A stretch of 44,631 nucleotides of DNA, from the NCBI GenBank assembly GCA_900542635.1, contig UQOJ01000011.1, positions 1 to 44,631 of the forward strand. The letters run 5' to 3'. Origin of the DNA: an uncultured Collinsella sp. GTDB taxonomy: Bacteria > Actinomycetota > Coriobacteriia > Coriobacteriales > Coriobacteriaceae. Positions 15,625 through 26,720 of the stretch are shown here, piece after piece; the first letter of the stretch is position 1, and every line of letters begins with the position of its first letter. A program made the position numbers and the translations under genes. Under the pieces are notes generated by a model, which searched no databases, had not been told where the DNA came from, and saw only the letters and a program-made list of their open reading frames with translations.

Positions 15625-16983
15625 TTATTCCGATACAGTAGCTTCTCGTTGATTTTTCTCCTGCGAAGATGAGTGGCGGGAAATAAGGTCAAAAGCCATC
15701 TCGTAGCACATTTTTCTATATTCACATGATGCAGGGTGTAGACTCTTGGGCAAGTAGCCGTGCTCGTCTGCAGCCTCCCAGCTACAGCCCCCACCACAGA
15801 AAGACCGAGCCCAACAGTCCGTACAGTCAATTCTTTTTTCGACACCCTGACTCCAGTTTTCAATATACCTAGTTTCGTCAATTCCGGTGACGATGTTGCC
15901 CATTTTGAATCGCATCATCCCGACAAACCTGTGACAGGGGTATACGTCCCCTTCGGGAGTCACGGAAATAAAACGCCTGCCAGCCCCGCATCCGACAAAG
16001 GCGATCCTGTTGCTCATAATCAAATCAACTGCAGTTTTCAATGTTCTAAACAAGGGCTTTTCCCCTTGATCAATCTGTTTGAGATATTGATCCGCCAAAT
16101 CTATTAGGCCCGCCCTGATTTTGTTTAATGAGTGTTCGTCGAGTTTGATATTCTCATCGAATGAGCTCACGGGCGAGAAGTAAATCCTTCTGAAGCCCAT
16201 CTCTTTAAACTGAAGATAGTCTTCAACAAGGTTACAGTTATTATTTGTTAAGGTCGCTCTTGCGCCGAAGGGGAACGACTCGGAAAAACGACGAACGTTT
16301 TTGTCGATATCGGAGAAAGAGCCGCCTCCCGTCTTGTACGGGCGCGATGCATCGTGCTTGCATCCTGTACCATCGAGACTAATCAGAACAGAAAACCCGT
16401 GCTCCTTGAAAGAATTCACAGCAGTGTCATTCAAAAGCGTTCCGTTGGTCGTAATAGAATAGGTAAAGTTTCTATTGGGGTATATTCTTTTTGAATAGTC
16501 GACCGTTTTCCATATCAGCGGCTCGTTAATCATGGGTTCCCCACCAAAAAAGACGATCGCAAGCGTTTCGTTTTCCGATGAACTTGCGACGAGGTAGTCG
16601 ACCGCCTTGAAGGCTATCTCGTCTGTCATCAGCAGAGGAGACGTTCCATAATCTCCTTTACCGGCAAAACAGTAACTACAACCAAGGTTGCATGCATGTG
16701 AAACGTGGAGTTCGATGGATCTAAGTTTTCGAGGCGTGTCTTTTGTTAAGAAAGTCCGCTCAGACAATCGTTGATACTCATCAATGTCGTCTTCAAGTTC
16801 TGCTATGGTCGTTTGGTCGTAGCCTTTCGCAGCAAGTGACTTTGTTAGCAACTTCGAGTTGACCGTTCTTCCCGATGCTTCAAATATGCGAAGCGCATCT
16901 TCTGATGCTTGGTCAACCTGAAAGCAATTGCGAGTGACCTCATCGAAGCAGTAACGACGATCACTTACTGAGAAAAAATGCAT
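15625..16983 (-). CDS. Radical SAM/SPASM peptide maturase
   Basis: 452 residues from the ATG at 16983, chosen because TTGAGGA lies 4 nt upstream; a GTG at 17013 would add ten residues. The N-terminal 80 residues (MHFFSVSDRRYCFDEVTRNC onward) look like the peptide-recognition domain of such enzymes. The radical SAM cluster motif CNLGCSYC gives CX3CX2C (C98, C102, C105), followed by the SAM-binding VFFGGEP and the strand SITTNGTLL. The C-terminal SPASM region has CGAGRRFISVTPEGDVYPC, then CTDCWARSFCGGGC and two further Cys, enough for two auxiliary 4Fe-4S clusters. Enzymes of this plan make sulphur-to-carbon thioethers in sactipeptides and ranthipeptides. Two Cys-rich precursors follow on the same strand. 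Lower GC than the flanks marks it as acquired. Confidence 0.92.
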   Translation of the reverse strand: MHFFSVSDRRYCFDEVTRNCFQVDQASEDALRIFEASGRTVNSKLLTKSLAAKGYDQTTIAELEDDIDEYQRLSERTFLTKDTPRKLRSIELHVSHACNLGCSYCFAGKGDYGTSPLLMTDEIAFKAVDYLVASSSENETLAIVFFGGEPMINEPLIWKTVDYSKRIYPNRNFTYSITTNGTLLNDTAVNSFKEHGFSVLISLDGTGCKHDASRPYKTGGGSFSDIDKNVRRFSESFPFGARATLTNNNCNLVEDYLQFKEMGFRRIYFSPVSSFDENIKLDEHSLNKIRAGLIDLADQYLKQIDQGEKPLFRTLKTAVDLIMSNRIAFVGCGAGRRFISVTPEGDVYPCHRFVGMMRFKMGNIVTGIDETRYIENWSQGVEKRIDCTDCWARSFCGGGCSWEAADEHGYLPKSLHPASCEYRKMCYEMAFDLISRHSSSQEKNQREATVSE

Positions 16984-17545
16984 ACGTTCCTCAATTTCAT
17001 GCTGGACTGGCACTAACCTTGTTTATTGTTGCGCAGCTATAAAAAACCACCAGCGGGGATTCGGTGTGCGGCCCAATCGGACTCCCAAAAGGTTCTATTT
17101 GAGACTGGCAAGCTTTGTGTTGTTGGCACTTCGACAGCGCTCTTTATTCCAACATGGAGCCTCGCAGTTTGAGTCGACTTGCCTCTGGAAGGTCCGATCT
17201 TAACTTGATTTAGGATGAAAACAGATTACAGGCGCGCTCCTCTAGAAAGAAAGGAAACCAATCGCCGCCTTTCACCAGGAAAGTTTTTATAGCCCACCTC
17301 GAGCAAAATGAAAGATGCGAGAGCGATTGGGGAACAACGCGAATCTCCCCTTTTGGGTGGGAGCGAGCCTTCAGCCACCGGCGAACGACTCGCCCTGGTC
17401 AGAATCTGGAAGTGGTGCCGGGCCGCTTGGGCCTCCCCGGTGACTTCGTGGGGCTTACCTGCCTGACGTCGAGGAGTACATCCGCAAGATTCGTTCCCTA
17501 TGCCGTTTGCTCTCACGCCCGCCTTAGTTCCAAGTCGGGCGAGTC
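16984..17545. other. Gene-free right part of the island
   Basis: No intact gene is supported. A short frame near 17440-17500 reads GAYLPDVEEYIRKIRSLCR and could be the tail of a lost protein, but I do not recognise it. The minus-strand promoter of the radical SAM operon should lie within 16984-17150, which is locally AT-rich (a T-run at about 17040-17046). The DNA becomes GC-rich again toward the FHA copy. No tRNA or integrase was seen. Confidence 0.5.
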
Positions 17546-17973
17546 GCCGCGCTCATGCGACCCGTGGCGGCGACACGTCGACGCCGCGCTCGCTGAGCAC
17601 ATCTTCGGTCGCGGGCGAGCACGAGGTCGCGCCGGCGCATCCGCTGGGACTGCTGTGCGTGCAAAACGGCTACGTGGTGAGCGTCCCGCGCTGGATTCAG
17701 CCGAGTGAGGAAGGCGTTGAGATCGGCGCGCTGGCAACGGGGGAGGGCGGCATCACCGACGACGTCTCGGCCCGCCATGCCCATATCTGGTGCGACGATT
17801 CTGGCACATGGTTTGTCGAGGACCTGTCGTCCACGAACGGCACCGTGGTGGTAAACGGGGCCACGAGCGTGTGTATTCAAGTAGAGCCCGGCCGCTCCGC
17901 CCGGCTCAGCCCCGGTGACGAGCTCAAACTCGGCGAATCCACCACCTACGCCATCCTGCTCGGCGCCCTCTAG
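17546..17973 (+). pseudogene. Displaced 3' end of an FHA-domain gene (duplicate of 10805-11237)
   Basis: The frame reads AHATRGGDTSTPRSL, then VSARHAHIW, VEDLSSTNGTVVVNG and ends LGESTTYAILLGAL. It matches the C-terminal 140 residues of the intact FHA protein (10299-11237) at roughly 80-85 percent by eye, with a two-codon deletion. The N-terminal half is missing and no start with a ribosome site is present; the upstream ATG at 17500 has none. So this is a truncated second copy on the far side of the island, in the same orientation. It may be the original 3' end, displaced when a foreign 3' end arrived with the island. Confidence 0.85.
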
Positions 17974-17984
17974 CCAGTCCTGCC

Positions 17985-18074
17985 AAATGATCCCTTGGGG
18001 ACGGAGGAAAACGGATCACCGGGGTCGAACACCTCTTCGGTGATCCGTTTTCCTCCGTCCCCAAGGGATCATTT
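17985..18074. repeat. Perfect 36-bp inverted repeat with TTGGGGACGGAGG core
   Basis: Arm 17985-18020 and arm 18039-18074 are exact reverse complements over 36 bases, with an 18-nt loop. The arm contains CCTTGGGGACGGAGGAAAA. A shorter match of this core occurs in the palindromes at 11237-11290 and 23700-23784, so it appears to be a dispersed intergenic element. It starts 12 bp after the displaced FHA stop. The stem would block transcription in either direction but has only a short T-run (ATTTT). Confidence 0.9.
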
Positions 18075-18116
18075 TGCTCTCGGTAGTCACCTAAGGTAAA
18101 CCTTTACCGCCCGCCT

Positions 18117-18132
18117 ATATTTGCCGAAATAT
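18117..18132. promoter_or_regulatory. Dyad upstream of nifJ, possible operator
   Basis: ATATTT and AAATAT flank GCCG in perfect symmetry, centred about 25 bp upstream of a likely -10 element, TACAAT (18148-18153, in the context GGGGTACAAT). A second small dyad, GGTAAA-CC-TTTACC, is at 18095-18108. The position suits a repressor or activator of nifJ. The regulator is not known; the site does not match the standard Rex motif. Confidence 0.4.
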
Positions 18133-18153
18133 GGCTTGGCGGCGGGGTACAAT

Positions 18154-18434
18154 AAGCCCGCATGCGGATTTTCGTTGCGGGCGCTTCCCATCGCCGGGGC
18201 GTGCCCGGGAGCATCCGGCATGCGGCCTTTGCGGCGCTCGGTCATGTGCAAGACGGGCGGTCGGGCCTGTAGGGCGCATCAGCTGCCCCTCGCCTCGGCA
18301 TGTCTTCTCTCCACGCCATGTACCTGCTGCTGAGCCTGCCTGCCAGATGATTGGAAGCAACAGCGTAAATCCCATCACGCCAACATCCCGGCGATCGCCG
18401 GGGCCTGTATACCTATATGAGAGGAGAGGGGTAT
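18154..18434 (+). promoter_or_regulatory. Long structured 5' leader of nifJ
   Basis: If transcription starts just after TACAAT, the leader is about 275 nt. It contains a GCCCGCA/TGCGGGC hairpin (about 18157-18183) and a palindrome CCCGGCGATCGCCGGG close before the gene (about 18388-18403). No coding frame with a ribosome site was found. It resembles no riboswitch class I know by eye. Confidence 0.35.
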
Positions 18435-21974
<3,540 letters not shown>

Positions 21975-21984
21975 GTCTCCCACC

Positions 21985-22109
21985 GCAGGATCCGAGGGCT
22001 AACCTTCGCGGACGTCCTCGGACATGAAAGAACCCCCGCTGCGCACTACGTGCGGCGGGGGTTCTTTCGTCCTGCGGAGTGTCCGCGAAGGTTAGCCCTC
22101 GGATCCTGC
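21985..22109. repeat. 29-bp perfect inverted repeat enclosing the nifJ terminator
   Basis: Arm 21985-22013 (starting GCAGGATCCGAGGG) and arm 22081-22109 are exact reverse complements over 29 bases. Between them sits the terminator hairpin 22026-22068. Two more dyads follow: ACTACGTCCT/AGGACGTAGT (22114-22123 and 22144-22153) and TTTCGCGGC/GCCGCGAAA (22181-22201). Confidence 0.9.
22026..22068 (+). terminator. Intrinsic terminator of nifJ
   Basis: GAAAGAACCCCCGC (22026-22039) pairs perfectly with GCGGGGGTTCTTTC (22055-22068). The A and T runs are inside the stem ends, so it can work in both directions. It begins 52 bp after the nifJ stop. Confidence 0.85.
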
Positions 22110-22201
22110 TACGACTACGTCCTCGGATTGTGTGGGCGGATGAAGGACGTAGTTGGCCGGGTATTCCGTCCCCTTCGCTGTTTCGCGGCTTTGCCGCGAA
22201 A

Positions 22202-22629
22202 CCTCGCGCCACTTTGGGGATGGATGGGGGACTTGGCTGTTGCCGTCTTTTCGGAGCTCTTCTTTATTCCTTTTGCTGGATGAAAAGCCCCTTGTTTTTG
22301 CAGGGGTGCATACTCGACTTATAAGTGCATAGAATCTCGTATAGTGCGAGTAAGATTTTACGCTGTCTGTTTTGTGTTTAGCAGAGATGTAGTTTGCATA
22401 ATCCGACATAATCCTTGCTGCATTTAAATAAAGTTGCACGTAAATGGCGTAGATATGCCTGAGCTGGGGTTCTGTACGCTGAGCGGATAAAAACGACCGT
22501 TCACCGTTCCGCTATTTTCAAAATGAATAAAATGAGCGATAAAGAGAATATAAACCTTAATAAACTCGCGTATCGCACGGACGCGGGTTATTAATGGGTT
22601 GTAGGCCTTTTACAGAAAGGATTCCAGCA
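22202..22629. other. AT-richer leader and promoter region of arcC
   Basis: No gene is supported here. A direct repeat, CATAATCC, occurs at 22397-22404 and 22407-22414. It is followed by TGCATTTAAATAAAGTTGCA, which is partly symmetric and could be a regulator site (an ARG-box-like site is one guess, not supported by a full match). The stretch 22320-22600 is clearly richer in A and T than the coding DNA around it. Confidence 0.4.
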
Positions 22630-23592
22630 ATGTCTAAGCCTCTTGGCAAGCCCGATCGTATTGTCGTCGCCCTTGGCGGCAACGCCCTCGGCAACAACCC
22701 CGTCGAGCAGATCGAGGCCGTGAGCAACACCGCCCACGCTCTCCTCGGTCTCATCGAGCAGGGCAACGAGATCATCATCACCCACGGCAACGGCCCGCAG
22801 GTCGGCATGATCCAGAACGCTTTCGCCGCTGCCCACGATGCCATCGGTACCCCCGAGATGCCGCTGCCCGAGTGCGGCGCCATGTCCCAGGGCTACATTG
22901 GTTATCACCTGCAGCAGGGCATCGGCCGCGAGATGCACAAGCGCTATAAGCGTTGGCACGCCGCCACCGTCGTCACCCAGATCGAGTGCGACCCGGATGA
23001 TCCCGCGTTCAAGAACCCGACCAAGCCGATCGGCCCCTTCTACACCGAGGAGCAGGCCAAGGAGTTCATGGCCGAGGATCCCTCCAAGGTCTTCGTCGAG
23101 GATTCCGGCCGCGGCTGGCGTCGCGTCGTCGCTTCCCCCGATCCCAAGAAGATCGTCGAGGCTGACTCCATCCTCAACCTGCTCGACAACGAGTTCATCG
23201 TCATCGCCTGCGGTGGCGGCGGCATCCCCGTCGTCCGCGACTACGAGAACAAGGGCTGCTACAAGGGCGTTCCCGCCGTCATCGACAAGGACCTGGGCGG
23301 CGAGCTGCTGGCCGAGGACTGCGACGCCGACGTTCTGTTCCTGCTGACTGCCGTTGAGCATGTCGCCATCAACTTTGGCAAGCCCAACCAGGAGGAGCTC
23401 GAGGACCTCACCGCCGACGAGGCCGAGCGCCTGGCCGACGAGGGCCAGTTCGGCAAGGGTTCCATGGAGCCCAAGGTCCGCGCTGCCATCAAGTTCGCCC
23501 GTTCCCGCAAGGGCCGCACCTGCATCATCGGTGCTCTGGACAAGGCCGCCGAGACCATGGCCGGCCTCTCCGGTACCCGCATCCACGAGTAG
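22630..23592 (+). CDS. arcC: Carbamate kinase
   Basis: 320 residues. It transfers phosphate from carbamoyl phosphate to ADP, giving ATP, CO2 and ammonia, the last step of arginine (or agmatine or allantoin) fermentation. The N-terminus RIVVALGGNALG and the following HGNGPQVGMIQN are the family signatures of the amino-acid-kinase fold. CGGGGIPVV and the active-site segment DKDLGGELLAEDCDADVLFLLTAV follow, as does GSMEPKVRAAI near the end. The ATG at 22630 is preferred because AAAGGA lies about 9 nt upstream; an in-frame ATG at 22594 has no site. arcA and arcB are not in the window, so the carbamoyl-phosphate source is elsewhere. A strong terminator follows. Confidence 0.96.
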   Translation: MSKPLGKPDRIVVALGGNALGNNPVEQIEAVSNTAHALLGLIEQGNEIIITHGNGPQVGMIQNAFAAAHDAIGTPEMPLPECGAMSQGYIGYHLQQGIGREMHKRYKRWHAATVVTQIECDPDDPAFKNPTKPIGPFYTEEQAKEFMAEDPSKVFVEDSGRGWRRVVASPDPKKIVEADSILNLLDNEFIVIACGGGGIPVVRDYENKGCYKGVPAVIDKDLGGELLAEDCDADVLFLLTAVEHVAINFGKPNQEELEDLTADEAERLADEGQFGKGSMEPKVRAAIKFARSRKGRTCIIGALDKAAETMAGLSGTRIHE

Positions 23593-23612
23593 TCTCTACT
23601 CTGTTGCCTCTC

Positions 23613-23640
23613 TTGTGGGCGCCAGGCAAGGCGCCCACAA
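23613..23640 (+). repeat. 11-bp hairpin after arcC
   Basis: TTGTGGGCGCC and GGCGCCCACAA pair perfectly across AGGCAA. No T-run follows. It stands 20 bp after the arcC stop and 18 bp before the intrinsic terminator, as a tandem structure. Confidence 0.7.
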
Positions 23641-23658
23641 ACTAGCCTCTCTTCATGA

Positions 23659-23690
23659 GCCCCGCAGTCCGCTCCGACTGCGGGGCTTTT
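23659..23690 (+). terminator. Intrinsic terminator of arcC
   Basis: GCCCCGCAGTC and GACTGCGGGGC pair perfectly over 11 bp with a 6-nt loop, and TTTTGC follows. A classic intrinsic terminator. Confidence 0.9.
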
Positions 23691-23699
23691 GCTATTCAC

Positions 23700-23784
23700 C
23701 TAGTCATTGGGGACGTTCTTAAATGACTAGTCAAACATGAGCGTCCCCAATGACCACTCATTTAAGTCTGTCCCCAATGACTAG
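23700..23784. repeat. Intergenic palindrome with TTGGGGAC core, overlapping a stop codon
   Basis: Outer arms CTAGTCATTGGGGAC (23700-23714) and GTCCCCAATGACTAG (23770-23784) are exact reverse complements. TTAAATGA and TCATTTAA add a second, inner pair. A third GTCCCCAATGA copy lies in the middle (23743-23753). The right arm contains the stop codon of the minus-strand C39-like gene (23781-23783), so the element has become part of that gene's end. Confidence 0.85.
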
Positions 23785-24782
23785 TAGTAGGCCCACATGG
23801 CTTCGACTTCGTTGAGGACCTCTACGACGCCCCAGCGACGGGCGCTGCGGCTGGCCGAGTTGGGGTCGTAGACGCCAATCTGGTCGGCATCGTCGATGCC
23901 GTAGAGCACGATGTAGTGGCCTACGTTGGTAAATGTACCGGGGCGCACTGCGGCGATGACGGGCGCACCCGAGCGAAGTGCTTGGGTAATCGATTCGCGA
24001 TCGTTATAGAGCTGTGTTCCGTTGAGCCCCAGCTGCCACGCACCGCCTGTCATAAACGACCACTCGGTGGCACCGGTGGGGGCGTAGTTGCCGGCTTCGG
24101 CCAGTGCGCATATATCGACAGGCGTCTTATCGGTGTGGCCGGTCTTAAAGATATAGACCATGGTGAGGCAAGTGGGACCGCAGGCGTTTTCGCGAATAGT
24201 GCCACCGGCATAGGGCAGCTCCGACCATGCGGGGTCAATTTGGTAGATGTGGGGCATGGCGCCGGCCTGCCATTGCGAGCGTGGGGTCGAGAACGCAAAG
24301 GAGTAACCGGGCGCGACGGGAGCTTTAAGCAGCCTGTCCTCGGCAGTGGGCTCAAGACCGGCTGATCCGTGGGAGATGCAGGATCCCAAAAAAATAAAGA
24401 CGAGGCAGGCGGCGATGGAGCAAAGCGCAAGGCGTAGGCGGCGGGCCGGAAGCGCGTGGCTTGTGGTGTGCGACGCGGGGTGAGGGGCGGAATTGCCGCG
24501 ATCGCGTTGAGGTCGCGAAAAGGAGCGCTTGACGTAGTAGTCGGTCGTACGGCGATCGTAGCGGCGTGGCTGCGATGTGTCGGTCTGGCGTTGGCGCGTG
24601 CTCGTACTCACGCGGTCTGACTGCTGCACGGTACGGCTTTGTTGCCGCGAAGAAGCCCCGAGCTGCTCTTGGGGGCGCTGCGGGTTGCCGTTGTCGGAGG
24701 TGCTTCTGGGCGTTGGCATGGTGCGGCCGGCAAGGCGCACGCTTTGTGGCCGTTGGTCGCCGTCATTGTATCCGTATGCCAT
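23781..24782 (-). CDS. Membrane-anchored C39-like cysteine peptidase family protein
   Basis: 333 residues. The first 105 residues are polar and rich in Arg, Gln, Ser and Thr, with no fold apparent. A membrane helix follows at about residues 112-135 (LRLALCSIAACLVFIFLGSC). The outer domain has the papain-like C39 layout: catalytic Cys in ENACGPTCLTM, His in GHYIVLYGI, and Asp in YDPNS. Members of this C39-like group are usually secreted peptidases or bacteriocin-processing relatives; the substrate is unknown. The ATG at 24782 follows AAGG with 8-nt spacing; a GTG at 24791 is an alternative. Its stop lies inside a palindromic repeat. The island transporter has no peptidase domain, so a leader-processing role is conceivable, but the 7 kb distance makes this speculative. 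Confidence 0.8.
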   Translation of the reverse strand: MAYGYNDGDQRPQSVRLAGRTMPTPRSTSDNGNPQRPQEQLGASSRQQSRTVQQSDRVSTSTRQRQTDTSQPRRYDRRTTDYYVKRSFSRPQRDRGNSAPHPASHTTSHALPARRLRLALCSIAACLVFIFLGSCISHGSAGLEPTAEDRLLKAPVAPGYSFAFSTPRSQWQAGAMPHIYQIDPAWSELPYAGGTIRENACGPTCLTMVYIFKTGHTDKTPVDICALAEAGNYAPTGATEWSFMTGGAWQLGLNGTQLYNDRESITQALRSGAPVIAAVRPGTFTNVGHYIVLYGIDDADQIGVYDPNSASRSARRWGVVEVLNEVEAMWAYY

Positions 24783-25137
24783 TCGAATCACCTTGCCTCA
24801 TGTGTAACTTGTCTATCCTACATAAAATGATGCACGACACATGGGTATGTGCGCCAAAAGCCTGACAAATAGTATGAACGTTACCGCGCCGCGCGCCAAG
24901 CGTCACGGCAACAGGTATTCAAAAGCAGACAAGATGAAAGCGCCCAAGACGAATGACGTCTCCCGCCGTTCGTCCCAAAAACGGTGCCGCTCGTTTTGCA
25001 GTTCTGCCTTCGGTCGAGCTGCGAGCGGCGCTGCTGCGCCAAGGCCGTATCTTAAAGCCATGGAATAAAAGCGCGCGGCAAAACGGACCGCGCAAGGGGT
25101 GACGTCAAGGGGCGTCAAAATGGAAAGGAGGGGAACA
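24783..25137. other. Divergent intergenic region, C39-like gene and permease
   Basis: This 355-bp stretch separates two divergent starts and must hold both promoters. I found no strong hairpin, repeat or credible small gene. A 75-codon frame at 24841-25068 has no ribosome site and an odd composition and is not counted. Confidence 0.5.
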
Positions 25138-26589
25138 ATGGCGGACAAGAACGCAGAAGTTGCAGTCGAGGATAACGGCGGCATGAAGAAAACGCTTTCG
25201 CTCTGGAACTTCTTCACCATCGGTTTCGGTGCCATCATCGGTACCGGTTGGGTTCTGCAGGTCGGCGACTGGATGGTCGTGGGCGGCGGTCCCGTTCCCG
25301 CTATGATCGCATTCCTCTTGGGTGCAATCTTCCTCGTGCCCGTCGGAGCTGTTTTCGGTGAGCTCACGGCTGCTATCCCCATCTCGGGCGGCATCGTCGA
25401 GTACGTCGATCGTAGCTTTGGCCGTACGCTGAGCTACATCACCGGATGGCTTTTGGCCCTGGGCAACGGCATCCTGTGCCCGTGGGAGGCCATCGCCATT
25501 TCGACCCTCGTGTCCGAGATGTTCGGCAGCCTGCCCGGCCTTGAGTGGCTGCGCGCCGTCAAGCTCTACACCATCCTGGGGGCCGACGTCTACCTGTTCC
25601 CGACGCTGATCGCGCTCGGCTTTGCAGTCTACGTCATCTTCCTCAACTTCCGCGGTGCCAGCTCGGCCGCCAAGCTCCAGGCCTTCCTGACCAAGGCCCT
25701 GCTCTGCGGCATGCTGCTCGCCATGGGCGTCTCGCTGTTCACCGGCTCGCCGGGCAACGCCATGCCCGTGTTCTCCCAGGTCGCCGGCGCTGGTGGCGGT
25801 AAGGCCGCTACCGAGAGCACCAGCCTGTTTGCCGGCATCGTGTCGGTCCTGGTTCTGACTCCGTTCTTCTACGCCGGCTTCGACACCATTCCTCAGCAGG
25901 CTGAGGAAGCGGCCGAGGGCCTCAACTGGAACAAGTTCGGCAAGATCATCTCCTTGGCCCTACTGGCCGCCGGCGGCTTCTACATGGTCTGTATCTACTC
26001 GTTCGGCACCATCCTCGACTGGCATGAGTTTGTTAAGAGCCCGGTTCCCGCGCTCGCCTGCCTCAAGGGCATCAATATGCTCCTGTACCTGGCCATGCTC
26101 GTCATCGCCACGCTTGGACCCATGGGCCCGATGAACTCCTTCTACGGCGCCACGAGCCGCATCATGCTCGCCATGGGCCGCAAGGGCCAGCTGCCCGAGC
26201 AATTCGCCGAGGTCGACCCCAAGTCCGGCGCTCCCAAGCTTGCCTGCGTCGTTCTGGGCGTCATCACCGTCGTCGGACCGTTTTTGGGCAAGAACATGCT
26301 CATCCCTCTGACCAACGTGTCGGCTCTCGCCTTCATCTTCTCCTGCGGCATGGTCGCCCTCGCCTGCCTGCGCATGCGCTTCACCGAGCCCGACCTGCCT
26401 CGTCCCTACGAGGTGCCCGGCGGCAAGTTTGGCATCGGCCTCGCTATCGCCGCCTGCGCCATCATCATCGGCCTGCTTGTGATTCCGTTCTCCCCCGCCT
26501 CCCTCAACATGGTGGAGTGGAGCATCGTGATCGGCTGGTTGGCTATTGGCCTGGCCCTCATGGCTTTCACCAATTCCCGCAAAAAGTAA
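25138..26589 (+). CDS. APC-superfamily amino acid permease
   Basis: 483 residues with about twelve hydrophobic helices. The first helix contains FFTIGFGAIIGTGWVLQVGDW, the Gly-rich substrate-site motif of the APC superfamily. FYAGFDTIPQQAEEA in the sixth-helix region is also typical. It should import an amino acid or amine across the inner membrane, often by exchange; the substrate cannot be told. The ATG at 25138 follows AAAGGAGGGG; the earlier ATG at 25099 does not have this. The next gene, an amidohydrolase, is 131 bp downstream, and the two may form a catabolic pair for an N-acyl or dipeptide-like compound, which is inference from position. Confidence 0.9.
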   Translation: MADKNAEVAVEDNGGMKKTLSLWNFFTIGFGAIIGTGWVLQVGDWMVVGGGPVPAMIAFLLGAIFLVPVGAVFGELTAAIPISGGIVEYVDRSFGRTLSYITGWLLALGNGILCPWEAIAISTLVSEMFGSLPGLEWLRAVKLYTILGADVYLFPTLIALGFAVYVIFLNFRGASSAAKLQAFLTKALLCGMLLAMGVSLFTGSPGNAMPVFSQVAGAGGGKAATESTSLFAGIVSVLVLTPFFYAGFDTIPQQAEEAAEGLNWNKFGKIISLALLAAGGFYMVCIYSFGTILDWHEFVKSPVPALACLKGINMLLYLAMLVIATLGPMGPMNSFYGATSRIMLAMGRKGQLPEQFAEVDPKSGAPKLACVVLGVITVVGPFLGKNMLIPLTNVSALAFIFSCGMVALACLRMRFTEPDLPRPYEVPGGKFGIGLAIAACAIIIGLLVIPFSPASLNMVEWSIVIGWLAIGLALMAFTNSRKK

Positions 26590-26609
26590 CGCCTAGCCGG
26601 GGCGGATCG

Positions 26610-26638
26610 GGTGCGCGGGCCCCTCTCTTCCGCGCACC
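26610..26638 (+). repeat. Hairpin between permease and amidohydrolase
   Basis: GGTGCGCGG and CCGCGCACC pair perfectly over 9 bp with an 11-nt loop. No T-run follows, so it may stabilise the permease mRNA or partly stop transcription before the amidohydrolase. Confidence 0.55.
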
Positions 26639-26720
26639 GAACCCGGCGCCACTTGGGTAGCTTTGTGAGGCCTTAACCCAACACGGCCTCGCCCACTATA
26701 TGGATCCATAAGGAGGAACC

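Noticed and set aside
22391..22440. ARG box upstream of arcC
   Set aside because: The partly symmetric AT-rich stretch does not give a full match to the ARG-box pattern, so it is reported only as gene-free DNA with a direct repeat.
24841..25068. 75-codon plus-strand frame upstream of the permease
   Set aside because: No ribosome site, an odd basic Ser/Ala composition and no motif. It lies in a promoter region.
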